64,000 nt of DNA, from assembly GCA_039881045.1 (NCBI GenBank), contig JAYWVB010000060.1, forward strand, positions 1 to 64,000. Reading direction: 5' to 3'. The position numbers and the translations under genes were made by a program. Shown here in pieces: positions 1 to 12,236 of the stretch. This DNA comes from Chaetomium olivaceum. Taxonomy: Eukaryota; Ascomycota; Sordariomycetes; Sordariales; Chaetomiaceae. Numbering within the stretch: the first letter of the stretch is position 1; every line of letters begins with the position of its first letter. The notes beneath the pieces are model-generated. The model was not told the DNA's origin. It saw nothing but the letters and a program-made list of their open reading frames with translations, and did no database searches.

Positions 1-722
1 CGCACAGAACATGTAAACCACGCCAAACCTGCGAACTTTGTTAGACAGGCTTTGGGGTGGGAGGCGGGAGTGGGTGATAGACGTACGCAAGAGCGGCGGA
101 TGCGGGCACGGCGAGGACGGGTAGGTTCACAATTGACCGGTCTGGATTAAGATAGTTAGTATATGGAGAAAGAGAGAAGCATTGGGAGAACTGGGGGAAC
201 TGGAAACGCCAAACATACTCAGAGTAAAGGCACCACCGAGCCCAAGACCCAGAATCAGAAGCGCGAAGCCGACGAAGAATTGGTTGTCCTTTCCGACGGT
301 GGGGACAAAGGGCGAGCTAGCTGCTGCCTGCCAGACCTCATGCAGTGACGAATCCATGTGCTGTGATTTGCCTTGTCCGAACGAAGCTGAGGGTTTCTGC
401 AAATTGGCAGTATGAAGAGCTCCCGAGAAGACCGAAAGAACGACGCGAGTTGGTGGTGATGATGCTCAATGTTCAGCCAGGCTGTCTCTCACTGGAACTG
501 GAAATGTCAACTGGACAGCTTTCGATTGCTGCTTGCCATTGAAGCTTGGCAAAGACAAGGAGCTGCAGCTCGCCTAAACGTGGCCCCTGCTCAGCCCTGG
601 TGTAACCGGGATGGAGATCCACTTCTCTCCGCATCGCATCAAGTCATCATCCCATCAACCGCGACTTCGAAGCCACGCCCCGCGCCGACTCGACCATCGC
701 GGAACCGCCGCGCTCTATCGAT
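1..722. other. Left-edge region upstream of GCN5, no gene supported
   Basis: Short overlapping ORFs occur on both strands but none has a recognisable domain, conserved-looking composition or a convincing intron pattern. A longer reading frame from an upstream ATG at 611 is closed by a stop just after the ATG used for GCN5, so it can only be a leader ORF. The stretch probably holds the GCN5 promoter and 5' leader. Confidence 0.5.
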
Positions 723-2047
723 ATGCAGAACGGGAGTGAGTCCTCCCTCTACTTCTGAAAAACGCCGGTATTATTAATTAGACCATCCCGCTAATGTACA
801 TCCTGCAGAGGGGAAGCGCAAGGCCTCGGACGAGCCGTCGTCGCCCATCTCGTCTAAGCGCGTTAAGCACGACGACTCTGCTGAGCCCGAAAACAAAACT
901 GCGAAGACGCCAGCAATCCCATTCCCGGAAAAAGTGAGCCCAACCTTGTCGCGACAACTTGCACAAACCGTCTGACTAACACGATCACGCCCAGCCCGCA
1001 GTTATCGAAGAGCGCAATGGCGAGATCGAGTTCCGAGTGGTCAACAACGACAACCGGCACGACAGCTACATCATCCTCACTGGCCTCAAGTGCATATTCC
1101 AAAAGCAGTTGCCTAAGATGCCAAAGGACTATATAGCTCGCCTCGTATACGATCGTACCCACTTGTCCATTGCCATTGTGAAGAAGCCGCTCGAGGTGGT
1201 TGGCGGCATCACATATCGGCCGTTCAAGGGGCGCCAGTTTGCCGAGATTGTCTTTTGCGCCATATCGTCCGACCAGCAGGTTAAAGGCTACGGTGCCCAC
1301 CTTATGTCGCATCTCAAAGACTATGTCAAGGCGACTTCAGACGTCATGCATTTCCTGACATATGCCGACAACTATGCTATCGGCTACTTCAAGAAACAGG
1401 GGTTTACCAAGGAGATTACCCTCGATAAATCGGTTTGGATGGGCTATATCAAGGACTACGAAGGCGGCACCATAATGCAGTGCACCATGCTCCCGCGCAT
1501 CCGGTACCTCGAAATGGGCCGCATGCTACTCAAGCAGAAAGAATGCGTACAGGCGAAGATCCGGGCCTTCTCCCGATCCCACATCGTCCACCAGCCCCCC
1601 AAACAATGGCAAAAGAACGGCGTCGCCCCAATCGACCCACTCTCCATCGAAGCGATCCGCGCCTCAGGCTGGTCGCCAGACATGGACGAACTCGCCCGCC
1701 AGCCGCGCCACGGGCCCAACTACAACCAACTCCTCCACCTGCTCAACGACCTTCAAAACCACCCGTCGAGCTGGCCCTTCCTCACCCCCGTAAACAAGGA
1801 CGAAGTGCTCGACTACTACGAGGTGATCAAAGAGCCCATGGACCTCTCGACCATGGAAACCAAGCTCGAGGCCGACCAGTACAACACGCCCGAGGACTTC
1901 ATCCGCGACGCCAAGCTCATCTTCGACAACTGCCGCAAGTACAACAACGAGACCACCCCCTACGCGAAATCCGCCAACAAGCTCGAGAAATTCATGTGGC
2001 AGCAGATCCGCGCCATCCCGGAGTGGTCGCACCTCGAGAACTCTTAG
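723..2047 (+). CDS. GCN5: Histone acetyltransferase GCN5 (SAGA/ADA catalytic subunit)
   Basis: Gcn5 transfers acetyl groups from acetyl-CoA to lysines of histone H3 in the nucleus, as part of SAGA/ADA complexes. My model has exons 723-735, 809-933 and 995-2047, giving about 396 residues, close to the usual fungal length. Introns begin GTGAGT and GTGAGC and end CAG, and phases agree. The N-terminus is a basic, Ser/Pro-rich leader. The GNAT domain follows, with the catalytic Glu near residue 130 in RQFAEIVFCAI and the acetyl-CoA loop QQVKGYGAHL near 140-150. The bromodomain lies at about 290-390 (motifs PMDLSTMETKL and FDNCRKYNNETTPYAK). The start was chosen because ATG at 723 joins in frame through the first intron to the Lys-rich leader; a longer N-terminus cannot be excluded. 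The reading frame stays open after the TAG stop for another 86 codons (see findings). Confidence 0.93.
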
Positions 2048-2929
2048 AAAGGGACCTCGGCTGTCAGGACCGTCATGGGGAAGTCGGTCGAGAACCTCGC
2101 GGCCGTGTTTGGCAGTGCCCTTGTCGATCAGGCCATCTCGCCGCCGCCGGCTGCCGTTGGTGGGGGTGGAACCGCCGCTGTCGAGGACCAGAGCGGGCTG
2201 CCGCTGCCACCATCATCACCACCACCACCACCACCGAACGGCGTAAAGCGTCGCCGGGGCAGGCCGCCTGGCCGGCGTGGTGGGAGGCGGGTTGCGGGTC
2301 TGTAGATAGACGCCTGCCGTGCCATTGGGGCCGCGGGGGAAGGGTGAAGGGGGAAGTTGGAAGGGCAGAGATAGAAGGGGAGCGGGGGCGCATTGAACGG
2401 TGGACAGGGGGTGAGGGCTGGGTTGCATTTTCACTGGCGTTTTGAGGTGGAAGAGATGGGTGGTTGGGAGCGAGCAAATATGGCGTTGGCGATGGTCTTT
2501 GTGTCTTGGACGGTCCCAGTGAGGGATCTGGGTGGGCGGGCGAGTTAGGTTTGGTCTTTACCTGCTGGGAGGTCATATCATATTTGCTACAATTGCATAG
2601 CGCTTTGAATATTCGGTTTCACCATCCAGAGAGATACCGGTGTCATTGACCCATACCAATGTTCTCATTCATGCAAGTGCTTCGTTCAAGAGCTTCTCGT
2701 CTCATATACGTGTGCGAAAAGCAAAAGGCCAAGGTCATTAGGTATCATACGAACGAACGCGACGCCAACCTACCTAGGTAGCCCCAAGATACGCATAGGT
2801 ACCACCCAGGCTCGCCGGTACTAAAACACTAAGGCTACTACTATAGGTAGAAATAGTTATCCTCTCCAGTCATAACATCATCGTCATCAACCCAGCCCTC
2901 CCTCCCTCACACCATCCTACTCTCCCAGT
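2048..2929. other. 3' region between GCN5 and trehalase
   Basis: The two genes are convergent. The first 258 bases are open in the GCN5 frame and encode a Pro-rich and then Arg/Gly-rich peptide. The rest (2306-2929) looks like untranslated sequence, with an exact TACCTAGGTA palindrome at 2771-2780. No independent gene is supported. Confidence 0.5.
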
Positions 2930-5139
2930 TCAGTTCAACTTCCTCCTCCCAAACTTCTTCGTCCACGCAGCATCCCACGGGTCCAGCTCCACCGCGCTCC
3001 TCGCACGCCGCCCCAGCCTCGGCATCAGACCCCACGGCAGCAACAGCCCGCTTCTCACTGGAGTGAGTATGCGCCGCCGTGATATTCCCACAATCCGGGC
3101 GTACAAGACCATCAGCAAAGACATCCGCCGCCCAGATCAGCACGCCGTTGGTCCAGCCGAAGCCCTCCACGACCTCGTACTCGCCGCCGCCGCCAGCGAC
3201 GTTGGTCGCGTTGTCGGCATACTTCTCAAACATGGTGCCCGTGGCCCCCGGCTCGATCCCCTGTAGCTGGGGGGTCTCGCTGGTCGAGCCGCCCGTCGCG
3301 TACCAAGTGCAGAAGGTCGAGTCGAGGTAGCGCTGGGCGAGGCGCAGGGCGAGGTCCTGCGTGTGTTGGTAGGCGGGGTCTTCGGTGCCGAAGGTGGCGG
3401 GCGTGTTTAGGAGGCCCTTCATCAGCACGTGGTTGAGGGGTGGCCACACGTTGGGCTGGTCCCACTGCTGTCCCGTGCGTATGTTGGTTGCGGGGATGGC
3501 GCCGGCCTTGGTGTCGAGCATGCGCGCCACGCGGGCGTAGGCGTTCTGTACGGCAAGCGGGTTGGCCTTGAGGCTGGCGGGGGCGGCGCCCGTCCAGAAG
3601 GGGTAGAGCTGGGTGATGTGAAACAGGACTTGCTGGCCAGGTGGTGCATCGGTCCGGTCACTAGGCGCAGTGTCCGCATCCTCGGGGAAAAAATGTATTG
3701 CGTGTTGTCGGTGAGGTTGTAGTCGAAGTAGGACCAGTGCGTGGCGTTCCACATGAGCGCATACATGGCGTCGCTGCGTTGTTCGGCGGCGTCCGCGAAG
3801 CGCTTAGCCTCGGAAGAGTTGCCGGCTTGCTCGAGATACTCGGAAATGATCACCTCGTTTTGGTAGAGAATCGAATTGAGGTCAACGGGAACCATGCCTC
3901 GGACATTGAGCGAGCGGAGCGGGAAGTAGACGTCTCTCGCCGCATCGTTGGGGGTCTTGAGCCACCGAGCCGTGTAGTCCAAGCCGGACTCGGCGCCTGT
4001 GGCCAAGTTGGCGTACAGCTCAGCCTTCTCTGTCTCATTGAGAGGGGTCTTGACTGGGTATATGATGCCTGATGCCGCGTAGTAGGACTCGTTGTTGGCC
4101 GTGACGTAGTCTTCCCGGTACGACTCGGGGCGCGGTTGGTTATTATCGACGGAGTATCTGCGGAACAAAGTATAAGTCTATAGTCATCACAACTCATCCC
4201 GTCTGGTTTACCTACCTATGCAATTTGTACTCCTTGCCGTCGCTGGCTGTGACAGACACCGTTCGGTTGGTTGTCCAGAACTCGTACTCCTTGATCAGAA
4301 GCGGCAAGGCCCTCTCCAAGATGCTGGTGTCGTTGGTATAGTCGACATAGGTCTTGACCATGAGCGTTAGAAGGGGCGGTTGGGATCTGTTCAGGTAGTA
4401 AATCCTGGCGCCATTGGGAATAAAGCCAATCGTGTCCACAAAATCGAGGAAGTTCTCAATCATGTTCTTGGAGATCTGGGTGAATGCGCCACCAGTTCGT
4501 AGCAGGCCCTCGAGAATCCAGTACGAGTCCCAGTAGTAGGGCTCACGGAAGCGGCCACCAGCAATGACGAACGTGCGGTTCACCGGGATAAAGCTGTTGG
4601 CGCACTGGGAGCAGTTCCCCGGGCCGGCATAGCGTCTGGTCAGGTCAGGCCAGATGTCAATGACCTTCCCGACGAACTCTTTGATGGTGACATCTTCGAG
4701 CTTGTCGAGGAAGGTCGGGTCCGTGTCGAGCTCGCTGACAGGCACCTCCTCAAGCTCGCCGCCGGCCGGGGCAAAGTTCTCGGCCAGGAAGGCAGTGAGC
4801 TCCGAGTTGTTGGTCAATGGCTGGCTCAACCGGTTGAAAGCTGCAATTACTTCGTCCAGCGGCTTAATCGTGGGCCTAGGCAAGTGTCTGAGTCAGTCCA
4901 TGTCTCACCGCCGATCTACCCTTGGGTAGGCCAATGCAGGGCGAGCCCATTGGGACTTACATATCCACGAATGTCTTGGAATCCGAGAACGGCCGGGCCA
5001 GCTCAATCGCCTTGAGGATATCTCCCTGGCAGTATAGCGGCGAGTCGCACGGTGCTGTGACCGAGCCATTGATGTACAACGCCGAAGCGCTTGGGATGAG
5101 GCTGGCAAATGCCGCCGTTGCAAGATTCCGTAACGCCAT
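2930..5139 (-). CDS. Secreted GH37 trehalase, two register shifts in exon 3
   Basis: Trehalase hydrolyses trehalose to two glucose molecules; a signal peptide (about residues 1-20, MALRNLATAAFASLIPSASA) suggests a secreted or vacuolar enzyme. Exons are 5139-4961, 4875-4216 and 4157-2930; donors are GTAAGT and GTAGGT, with consistent phases. Both GH37 signatures are present: GGRFREPYYWDSYW at about residues 166-179 and QWDQPNVWPP further on, plus the Gly-rich GGGGEYE motif near the C-terminus. The frame changes twice within exon 3. The first change is at an A6/T6 run (3688-3693), where one T is missing on the coding strand. The second is at about 3035-3070, with the opposite sign; beyond it the terminal frame encodes ELDPWDAAWTKKF. 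With both compensated the protein is about 688 residues, normal for the family. Family assignment is firm; whether the shifts are real is unknown. If the second shift is absent, the protein instead ends at 2907. Confidence 0.88.
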
Positions 5140-6616
5140 TGTGTAGCTCTAGGCACGTGGCGGTCACCTTGACTACAACAAACAGGAACGGTCCTCTAGG
5201 AGTTGGGGGAGAACGAGAGGAAGATTTGGAGGGAAACCCGAGGCTATTTAGCGAGAGAAGGCCCTCGTCTACCCGGAGGGCCAAGAAAGAGAGGGGAAAT
5301 CACAGAGCCGGCCTCACCGAGCTTTGCAATCGGGCGGAAGGCAGGCCGTCTTAGTCCCGGGAGAACTCTCGGGAAGTAAACGAAGCTCTGGCGAACCCTC
5401 CAATGCAGACCAAAGAGTCGCACGTGCAACCCTGCTTGCAGGAAGCTGCAGCCCAGCGTTGAATACGTAAGGTGGTACTGGGGATGACGCCTGGATCCGG
5501 GGAGAGCTGGCCTGGTGTGCCTGGCCTTTCTTGTCCGAGGGGGGTTGCTCCAAGGTTGATCACGATCGTCACCTTTTCTCCAACTTTTTTTGTTTGTAAA
5601 CGGATTCGGAGGGGAAAAGCAAGCATCGCCGTTTTAGGAATTGTAATTCAAATTCGCAATTCTCACCGATATACAGGTCTCCCGTTTCTTTGAGAAGGAG
5701 AAGGATAGCCGCATCACCCAATTACTCCCTGTGTTCCCCTCGCATCTTCCTACGGCTGCATCTAGTCGACAATATGCGAGCGGCAGGAAGGCTCGAGGAA
5801 GGGTCGAGAATTTTAGGTGGTGTTGGAGTTGCATTCCCCGCAGCCACACGCAGAACCCCCGGCATAGCCCCGAATCCGGCGACTCGATTCGCTAAAATCC
5901 CCAGGTTTGAGTGACGTCAAGCCAGGTCCAGTGCGGGACATACAGGGGTTATGCGGGGCAACTCGAGCTTTCCCCAGCCGGCAATGGCCCGTTTTCCCCA
6001 GCCAATTCCGACATCCTGGTTGTGTGCAAGCTTTGCGTTTCCCAACAAGTTTCTGGGCACTGGGCAACGCCGAAAACTTGCGATGAACAACTCCGGCCGG
6101 CAACGATGTCAGTGGCGGTGACTACTTTTCTTGGCTGCGTGCCGCCATGGTTTGTTTGATCCTAAACGTACCACGTGCCTACACACTCCCTACCTACACA
6201 GTAGAGGTTCCCATAAAGCTATGCACGTTATGGTACCTGTTCTTGCTCGGTCGACCATCCTTTCTGGGCTGCCCGGCGTTCGTGCGCCCAACGTCTTGGA
6301 GTGGGCCACTCAACGACCGGCGCCGAGTCATGGAGACCTTTTCGGCCCGCATCCTTCGGCCCTTCTCGCTGCACGGCGGGGTCGTTGTGCTTAGTACGCT
6401 GACCGATGGCAGATCTAGGGAGGAGTGCTCTGGGCCTGTCTGCCCATGGCAGTTGAGAGATTCGACGCCGATGTCAACAATTGTTGCTTGGCCATGCCGG
6501 AACCCCGGATATCGGGGACTCGGTGTTCACCAGCGTCATTTTCTTGTCAACGGCGCATCAATGGGTCGCGGACGACCGTCGGCATTTGTTTTGACATCAG
6601 GATGGACCTGTCCTTG
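5140..6616. other. Intergenic region upstream of trehalase
   Basis: This lies between the trehalase start and the threonine aldolase 3' end. It contains only short ORFs with no recognisable domain, the longest being 170 codons at 6147-6659 (+), which overlaps the aldolase 3' end and has no known features. Presumably it holds the trehalase promoter. Confidence 0.5.
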
Positions 6617-7920
6617 TTATTGTGAGCGATACATGGACGCCTCCCCGTCGTTGCCTTGAGATATCGCACCGCCCTGTGCCTTACTGTCAAAAACCGTCCT
6701 GAAAATGTTTGCTAGTTTCGGCACAACAACGTCTCGCCTCTCATAGATTTGGTAGTGTGTAATCATCCTTCCGCCCATGAGCTTGAGACCGGCCTCCTTC
6801 CCGAGCTCCTCGAACCTAGCGCCGGTGCACTGTGCGTCCTCCAAGTCGACCCAGATCATGTTGGTATGCACTGGGTGAACGAGCTTGCCGCCGAGGTCTG
6901 TCCACATCTTGGCCACCTGTTGTGCGAGGGTATGCGTGTTCTTCAACAGGCCACCCTCGCCGTTGGGGCCTTTTCCGAAGGTCTCGTCGACCGCAACACG
7001 AGCGGCGGCCGTGACGACACCTGGCTGGCGTAGCCCGCCACCAATGGACTTCCTCACCCAGCGCGCATGCTTGATTACCTCCTTGCTGCCAAGCAGGATA
7101 CTCCCAATCGGCGCGCCAAGGCCCTTAGAGAAGCAGAGGGTCACCGTGTCGAAGCACGAGGCGAATTCGACGAGACTGCCGGCACCGGACGCTGCGACCT
7201 CCCAGAGCCGCGCGCCATCACAGTGCATCTTGACGCCATGCTCGCGAGCGAAGGCTGAGATGCGCTGGACCTCCTCTAAAGGCATGATCATGCCATTGAG
7301 TGTGTTTTCGAGACTGATTACGCGGGTGGGACAGGTATGCACATCGTCGTCGAGATAGATGTTTGCTTTGATGTCTTCTAGTGTGAGATAGACACCATTC
7401 TTCGGCGCAGCGGCCTTGACCATGGCGCCAGTCAGGGACGAGACGCTGCGGTGAGACGGGTCAGCAATGGTTTTGATGAAGTAACACGCACAAGTCTCTC
7501 AACGGGCGCTCACCCTCCAGCCTCATATTTAACAATATGGGAACGGTGGTCACACAGCACACCATGTGGAGGCTGCGTCAACAGAGACCTCAAGGCGAGC
7601 TGGTTCCCCATCGTCCCAGACAAGACAAAAAGGCCAGCCTCCTTGCCGGTTAGTGTGGCACAGTGACTCTCCAGATCTATCGTCGTAGAGTCTTCGTTAA
7701 ATACGTCATCTAGGAGGGAGCACGACTGGATCGCAGCTAGCATAGATGCCGTCGGCGTGGTCATGGTGTCGCCTTGCCACGGTCAGTCACGGAGCGGAGG
7801 GGGCGGGGTTCGCCGGCACTGACTCCTGAGATCGTGGCCGGCGGCCCCGGCACTGCCAATCCAAGCATTGTGCTTCGGCGCCGTTGGGGTATCGACTGTA
7901 TTTCCGGTTGCTGGAGACAT
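6617..7920 (-). CDS. GLY1: Low-specificity L-threonine aldolase
   Basis: This PLP enzyme cleaves L-threonine or L-allo-threonine to glycine and acetaldehyde and supplies glycine. Exons are 7920-7824, 7772-7514 and 7445-6617, giving about 394 residues. The first exon encodes the family's N-terminal strand and joins as HDLRS-DTMTTPT across an intron with donor GTCAGT, a CTGAC branch point and an unusual AAG acceptor. The second intron (GTGAGC...CAG) joins EAGG to VSSLTGAM. The PLP-binding Lys is about residue 226 (CFSKGLGAPIG), with the cofactor Asp at about 195 (HCDGARLW). Later motifs include the Arg-containing GGGLRQPG segment. The start at 7920 is the first ATG in frame before the conserved region; the frame extends further upstream, so the N-terminus is moderately certain. 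No targeting signal is obvious. Confidence 0.93.
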
Positions 7921-9383
7921 TTTCAAAGTTCGCGATGCCGATGTTGTTGCAAAGGAAGCCTTAGAGTTTGTCGAAGACAATGACCACAAATATCCTGCTC
8001 GACCCGGGCTATCTCTGATAACGGAAATGCGGTGGATAACGTGTCGCGCCCTTCCTCCAACTTCCCGTCGCCGGCATGAGTCTTTGCCGGAGTCGCATTG
8101 CACCTGCACCGCATGCCATCTCAGAATTGGGATTGGGTGGAGGGTACTGGCAGCAGAGGCCGGCGATTACCGGACCCGAGTGGCAGGCAGGACTTCGCGG
8201 GGCAGGCACGGCAGGGTTGTTCTCACCACCAATTGACCACCTAAATCAGAATAGGGAGTATGAACCAGCCAGCCACACTATTTGATAGTTACCTACCTAC
8301 CTTAAGCCTGAGAGCCACTCGCAGTCGAAGGGTCAGGGGGTCCCGGATGAGATATTCTGCGGTCTGGCAAGTGCGACCCACACCGCGTGGGCAAAGATTT
8401 CCGATGTGTGCTTGGTGACCCACCAAATGGGCAGAAAGTAGAAGCTCGAGTTGTAAGAACCGAACAAGAGTTTTTCCGGTAGTCGAGAGAATATCCTTTT
8501 CCTCTATCTACATTTCTTTTACTTTTCTATTTTTAATCCTTTTCCCTCATCTCTTCTCCTTTTTTTTTTTTTTCTACTTTTCTTGTACACCGACTTATTT
8601 TCTTTTGGTGTTCGGCTTTTTTTGGCCAGATGGAAGGTTGGTGACCCACTGGAATTGACTTCCGATCGAGCCGATCCCGCTCGCTCCCTCTCGCGCACGA
8701 GGGGAGCAGGCAACACTGGCACCCACGCACCCAACAAGCGAGTCGTTCGCACGTGGCAACAAACCAGCAATACGGCGAGACACTCCAAGCCACAGCACGA
8801 GAAATTCTCCAAGGACTGGTCTCGAGGAATCCCCAAATCCCGGGATCCTAATCTTAGCGCTGTTGCTTCGGCTATGTGTTACGAAAAAAGCTCTTCCTCG
8901 GCCAGATGTGATGCAGCCGTTCCACATATCAGTGTCCGAAGGTTTTGGGGCCTCAGGGGAAGAGGTGACTAAGAATGAGAAAACTTCGGCGACTGGTTCT
9001 CGTTTCGGGGAGCACAGCTGCAGGTGATATAAGTACATCCTCCCTCGCACTTCCCGCACTTTTCGAATTAACTCTTTCTAACAATTGCTCAAACTCAAGG
9101 TTAGAGAAAGCCTGAGTGCGGAACCATAAACGTATGAAACCCCGGTAATCCCAAGGCTGACGATTTTCCTTCTTTTTGACTGATACGGATTTAAGCAAAT
9201 AAAGACCTTCTCAGGGTCCAACCCCAAGCGAGATAGGCCTTCAGCGCCTGTTGCACAACCAACGAACCCCAGTGAGGCGAGCCGCCAACACAATACCGAA
9301 TCCGGCAAATCAAGACCTCCACTAGCTACTCTTCATGGGAATCGTCAACCAACAATCAAATTACAGACGCCAGCCGTCAGATG
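7921..9383. other. Intergenic region between Zn2Cys6 regulator and threonine aldolase
   Basis: Both neighbours are on the minus strand. The stretch contains a T14 run at 8560-8573 within a pyrimidine-rich block, which on the minus strand is purine-rich. Small ORFs here are repetitive or overlap each other and have no recognisable domain. It probably contains the aldolase promoter. Confidence 0.5.
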
Positions 9384-12236
9384 TCACCGACTCAGATCGG
9401 TGCTCGCGCTCTCCCCGCAGTCGTTCGCCATCCCCCGGCCGTCAAATCCCCCAGGCAGCTCCACGTAGTGCTGCCGCATCCCGCTTTGACCCGGAACCTG
9501 CACGCCCCAACTTGAGGGATGGCCAAGGTCCAAGCCCTGCCAATCCCAGTAGCCGAGTAACGTGGGTTGCGGCGGCGGCGGCGGGGAGCTGTCGAATCCA
9601 GGAAGACCACCGTTCTGGTACATCTGCACGTTGCCGCCCAGGCCTTCCTGCCAATTGGGCTGGCTGAATGGAATCACACCCACAGGGCTCTGCGCCGAGT
9701 ATTGAAAGCCGGCTTCTTGTACGTATCCGGAACCGGGGTTGTATGTCTCTGATGGCATGAAGACGGTCGCCGGCATGGTGCTCGTTGTCGGCATAAAGCT
9801 ACCCGTTGCTCCCGGATACGCCGGGTGGACCGGCACGAAGTTGCCAGACGACGAAAGGCCGTTTGCCGGCGCCACGCCATTCGACGGAACAACGGACCTG
9901 GGCCGTGCCTGGGATTCCGATGAGACCCGGGGATTTATCGACCGACAGCTGTCAGGTATCGACACGGAGCTCTCGCTGCGTGGCTGGTTGGACGATTCCA
10001 TCGTGGAATCGCTGTTAGAGCTGGCACTGCTGGATCGGTGTGGGGCTTATGCTTCCGGCGACCTTCGGGCCGAGTGTGTTGCGACGACGGCACGCTCGGG
10101 GACTTCATGGCGAGAGCTCGGTCGCTGGGCGGCGTAGGTCTCTCATTCTTCACCCGTTTTGTCGACCCAATCACCCCTTGCTCTCTGGCAGTCAGCGGCA
10201 GTTTAGTTAGGAGACCTTTAAGGAGGTGGTGTAGCGCTGCCGTTGTCTTGGATTGGACAGCGGCCTCTGCCAACATTCCCAGGCATTTCTTGACGGCTTC
10301 AAGGATCGTCTCCCGTCGCGGAAGGTTGCGAGCCTCGTCCTGGGAAATCGCAGAGCACATGACGGTTGCTGCGTCGAAAATGCAAAAGATGGCATAATGA
10401 AACTTGGCCCCCGCCGAGGCCAGGTTTTCGAAAAGCCTCCACGACACACCCATGAGGTCCAGTGCCGCGTCAACGCCAGCCTCTCGAAGGCTCAACTCGA
10501 GTTCCGTCATGGGTTCTGCTGAGTTCCGTGTAAGAAAGGGCTTCAGCTGACTGAACAGGCCCATGTATCCGATCAGGTGCAGATACCGGCGCTGAAACAC
10601 AACCCATTCAAACTCGCGGTCCCATCGTGTGTCAGGCGACTTCACAGCATATTCAACCGGGAGCTTATCGAACCAATTCTCGATCGCAACTTGTATCCGT
10701 TTGGTGGTTCCTGCCTGACCTGTCTCGGGATCCGAGGGCTTCACGAACTCGGCAGCCACGTCGATGCACAGCTGGCAATGGAGGTTTATGGCGGAATTGT
10801 GAAGGCTGGTCGGGCCGTTCCCGGTTGTTCTCGAGAGTGAGTGTTGGCATCACAACTGTACTGTGGGTGCGGTCGATCAAGAATGGGCGAGATAACATGG
10901 AGCCCAGCGCGCTGAACAGCATTAACTCGCCATCTCCATGGGTAGGTCCAATAGATCACTTACAAATCCCACAGATACAGGATAACCCACATGCGCCTCC
11001 TCATCTCGCGGTCGTATTCCGACATACCCTCGGAGGAGGAATCCTGGTGCAGGCCTGGATGGACTACGTCAGCCTGGCGTGATTTCGATACCCCCCGCAA
11101 CTGCGGAGAATTACCTATCTCGCTCGCGGCGGGGATGGCCCTGCTCAGAGCACTCCAGGACTCGTCCCATTTCTCGGCCGACTTAAACCAGAATGCGGTA
11201 AGGAACAGCTGCTGAACGTGGACGAGGCCGCCTTTTCCTAGGGGGACGCTGGCGCTGAGCTTGTGGGCCGCAGCATGCATGCGGTCGGCGAACGTCAGGA
11301 CGTCGGTATCGAGGTCCTTTTCGAGCCTGACTCGGACGCTGTCGTCGATGATGAAATGGAGGGAGCATGCGCAAACGCGCAGGATCAGGCTCGTGAGTTC
11401 AGGCGTCACCTTGTTTCGCGGGGTCGCCCACCAGCCGTCGTACTGAGTCCTGAATTCGGGCGGGTACAAGGCGTAATACTGATGATTGGCGCCGTTCAGC
11501 CAGTTGTCGACGAGGCAATCTGCACCAGTCAGCACCAGCAAAAAGCGTTGGCGGAATACGCGGGTTGGCATTAGTTACCGGTGTACCGCTTCTCTGGCAT
11601 CAGTCGCAGGGCGTCCTTGAGCTCATCACACTGTTCTTCGTCGCTTTCCTCTACCACGTCCCTGACTGCCTGCTGGGCCGTCAGTAGGGGGGTTCGCACC
11701 TCTCCGCCACGGCGCGCGTCACTTTACCTTTGGACCAGGGCCCTGACCTAACACTAAGTGGTGATGATGGGCGAGGTAGCCGAGCCCGTTCAAGGCGCCG
11801 CTCACGTCGATATCCGAACCCGAGTCATCGTGATCCGAGTCCCTGTCGGACGCACCTTTGTCTGAGTTGTCGAGACTGCGTTTTCTGGATCTGATAGAAG
11901 GGTAGAGTCACCGGTTAGTAGCGACGCGAAAGGCTTGGGGCTCATGAGCCAAACCTTTGCTGGCCGTCATTTGAACCGTCGTCTCTGGGCTTGAAACCGG
12001 CTGGCTTCGATGCAAAGCGGCAGAGGTGGGACACTCCTCGCTTCAAGCAATGATTGCAAGGAAACTCGCGGTCGCACTGGTTTGAGCTGTCAGCCAGAAC
12101 GTCCTGTGTAAGAGCCCGTCGGCCTTGTGGCGGTGTGGGTCTCGGGAGCATTCATTCGGAGTCCTTTTTTACATACCTTTTGCTTGCGCCGTTTGCATTC
12201 GCCGCAAGACACTGCTGCGGCAGCGTTTGAGGTCAT
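9384..12236 (-). CDS. Zn2Cys6 transcription factor with fungal MHR domain
   Basis: This is a nuclear fungal regulator; its targets cannot be inferred from the sequence. Exons are 12236-12177, 12076-11955, 11890-11728, 11672-11579, 11519-11115, 11054-10964 and 10911-9384. The zinc cluster is split by intron 1: exon 1 gives CGECKRRKQK and exon 2 gives CDREFPCNHC...C, matching C-x2-C-x6-C-x5-C-x2-C-x8-C. An acidic linker follows (SDRDSDHDDSGSDID). The middle-homology region includes SSSEGMSEYDREMRRRMWVILYLWD and SRPFLIDR. The C-terminus is Ser/Pro/Gly-rich. Exon 4 has a tandem CAGCAG acceptor. Two register changes in exon 7 are not explained by a good intron: one base too many near 10800-10815, and one too few near 10035-10045. 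They compensate and leave about 820 residues. Weak introns (82 nt and 56 nt) could substitute for them. Confidence 0.85.

Noticed and set aside
2930..5139. Trehalase as a pseudogene or programmed frameshift gene
   Set aside because: Homopolymer location and compensating signs fit sequencing error better, and similar errors occur in essential-type genes nearby.
6147..6659. 170-codon plus-strand ORF in the trehalase upstream region
   Set aside because: No domain, signal peptide or conserved-looking composition; overlaps the threonine aldolase 3' end.
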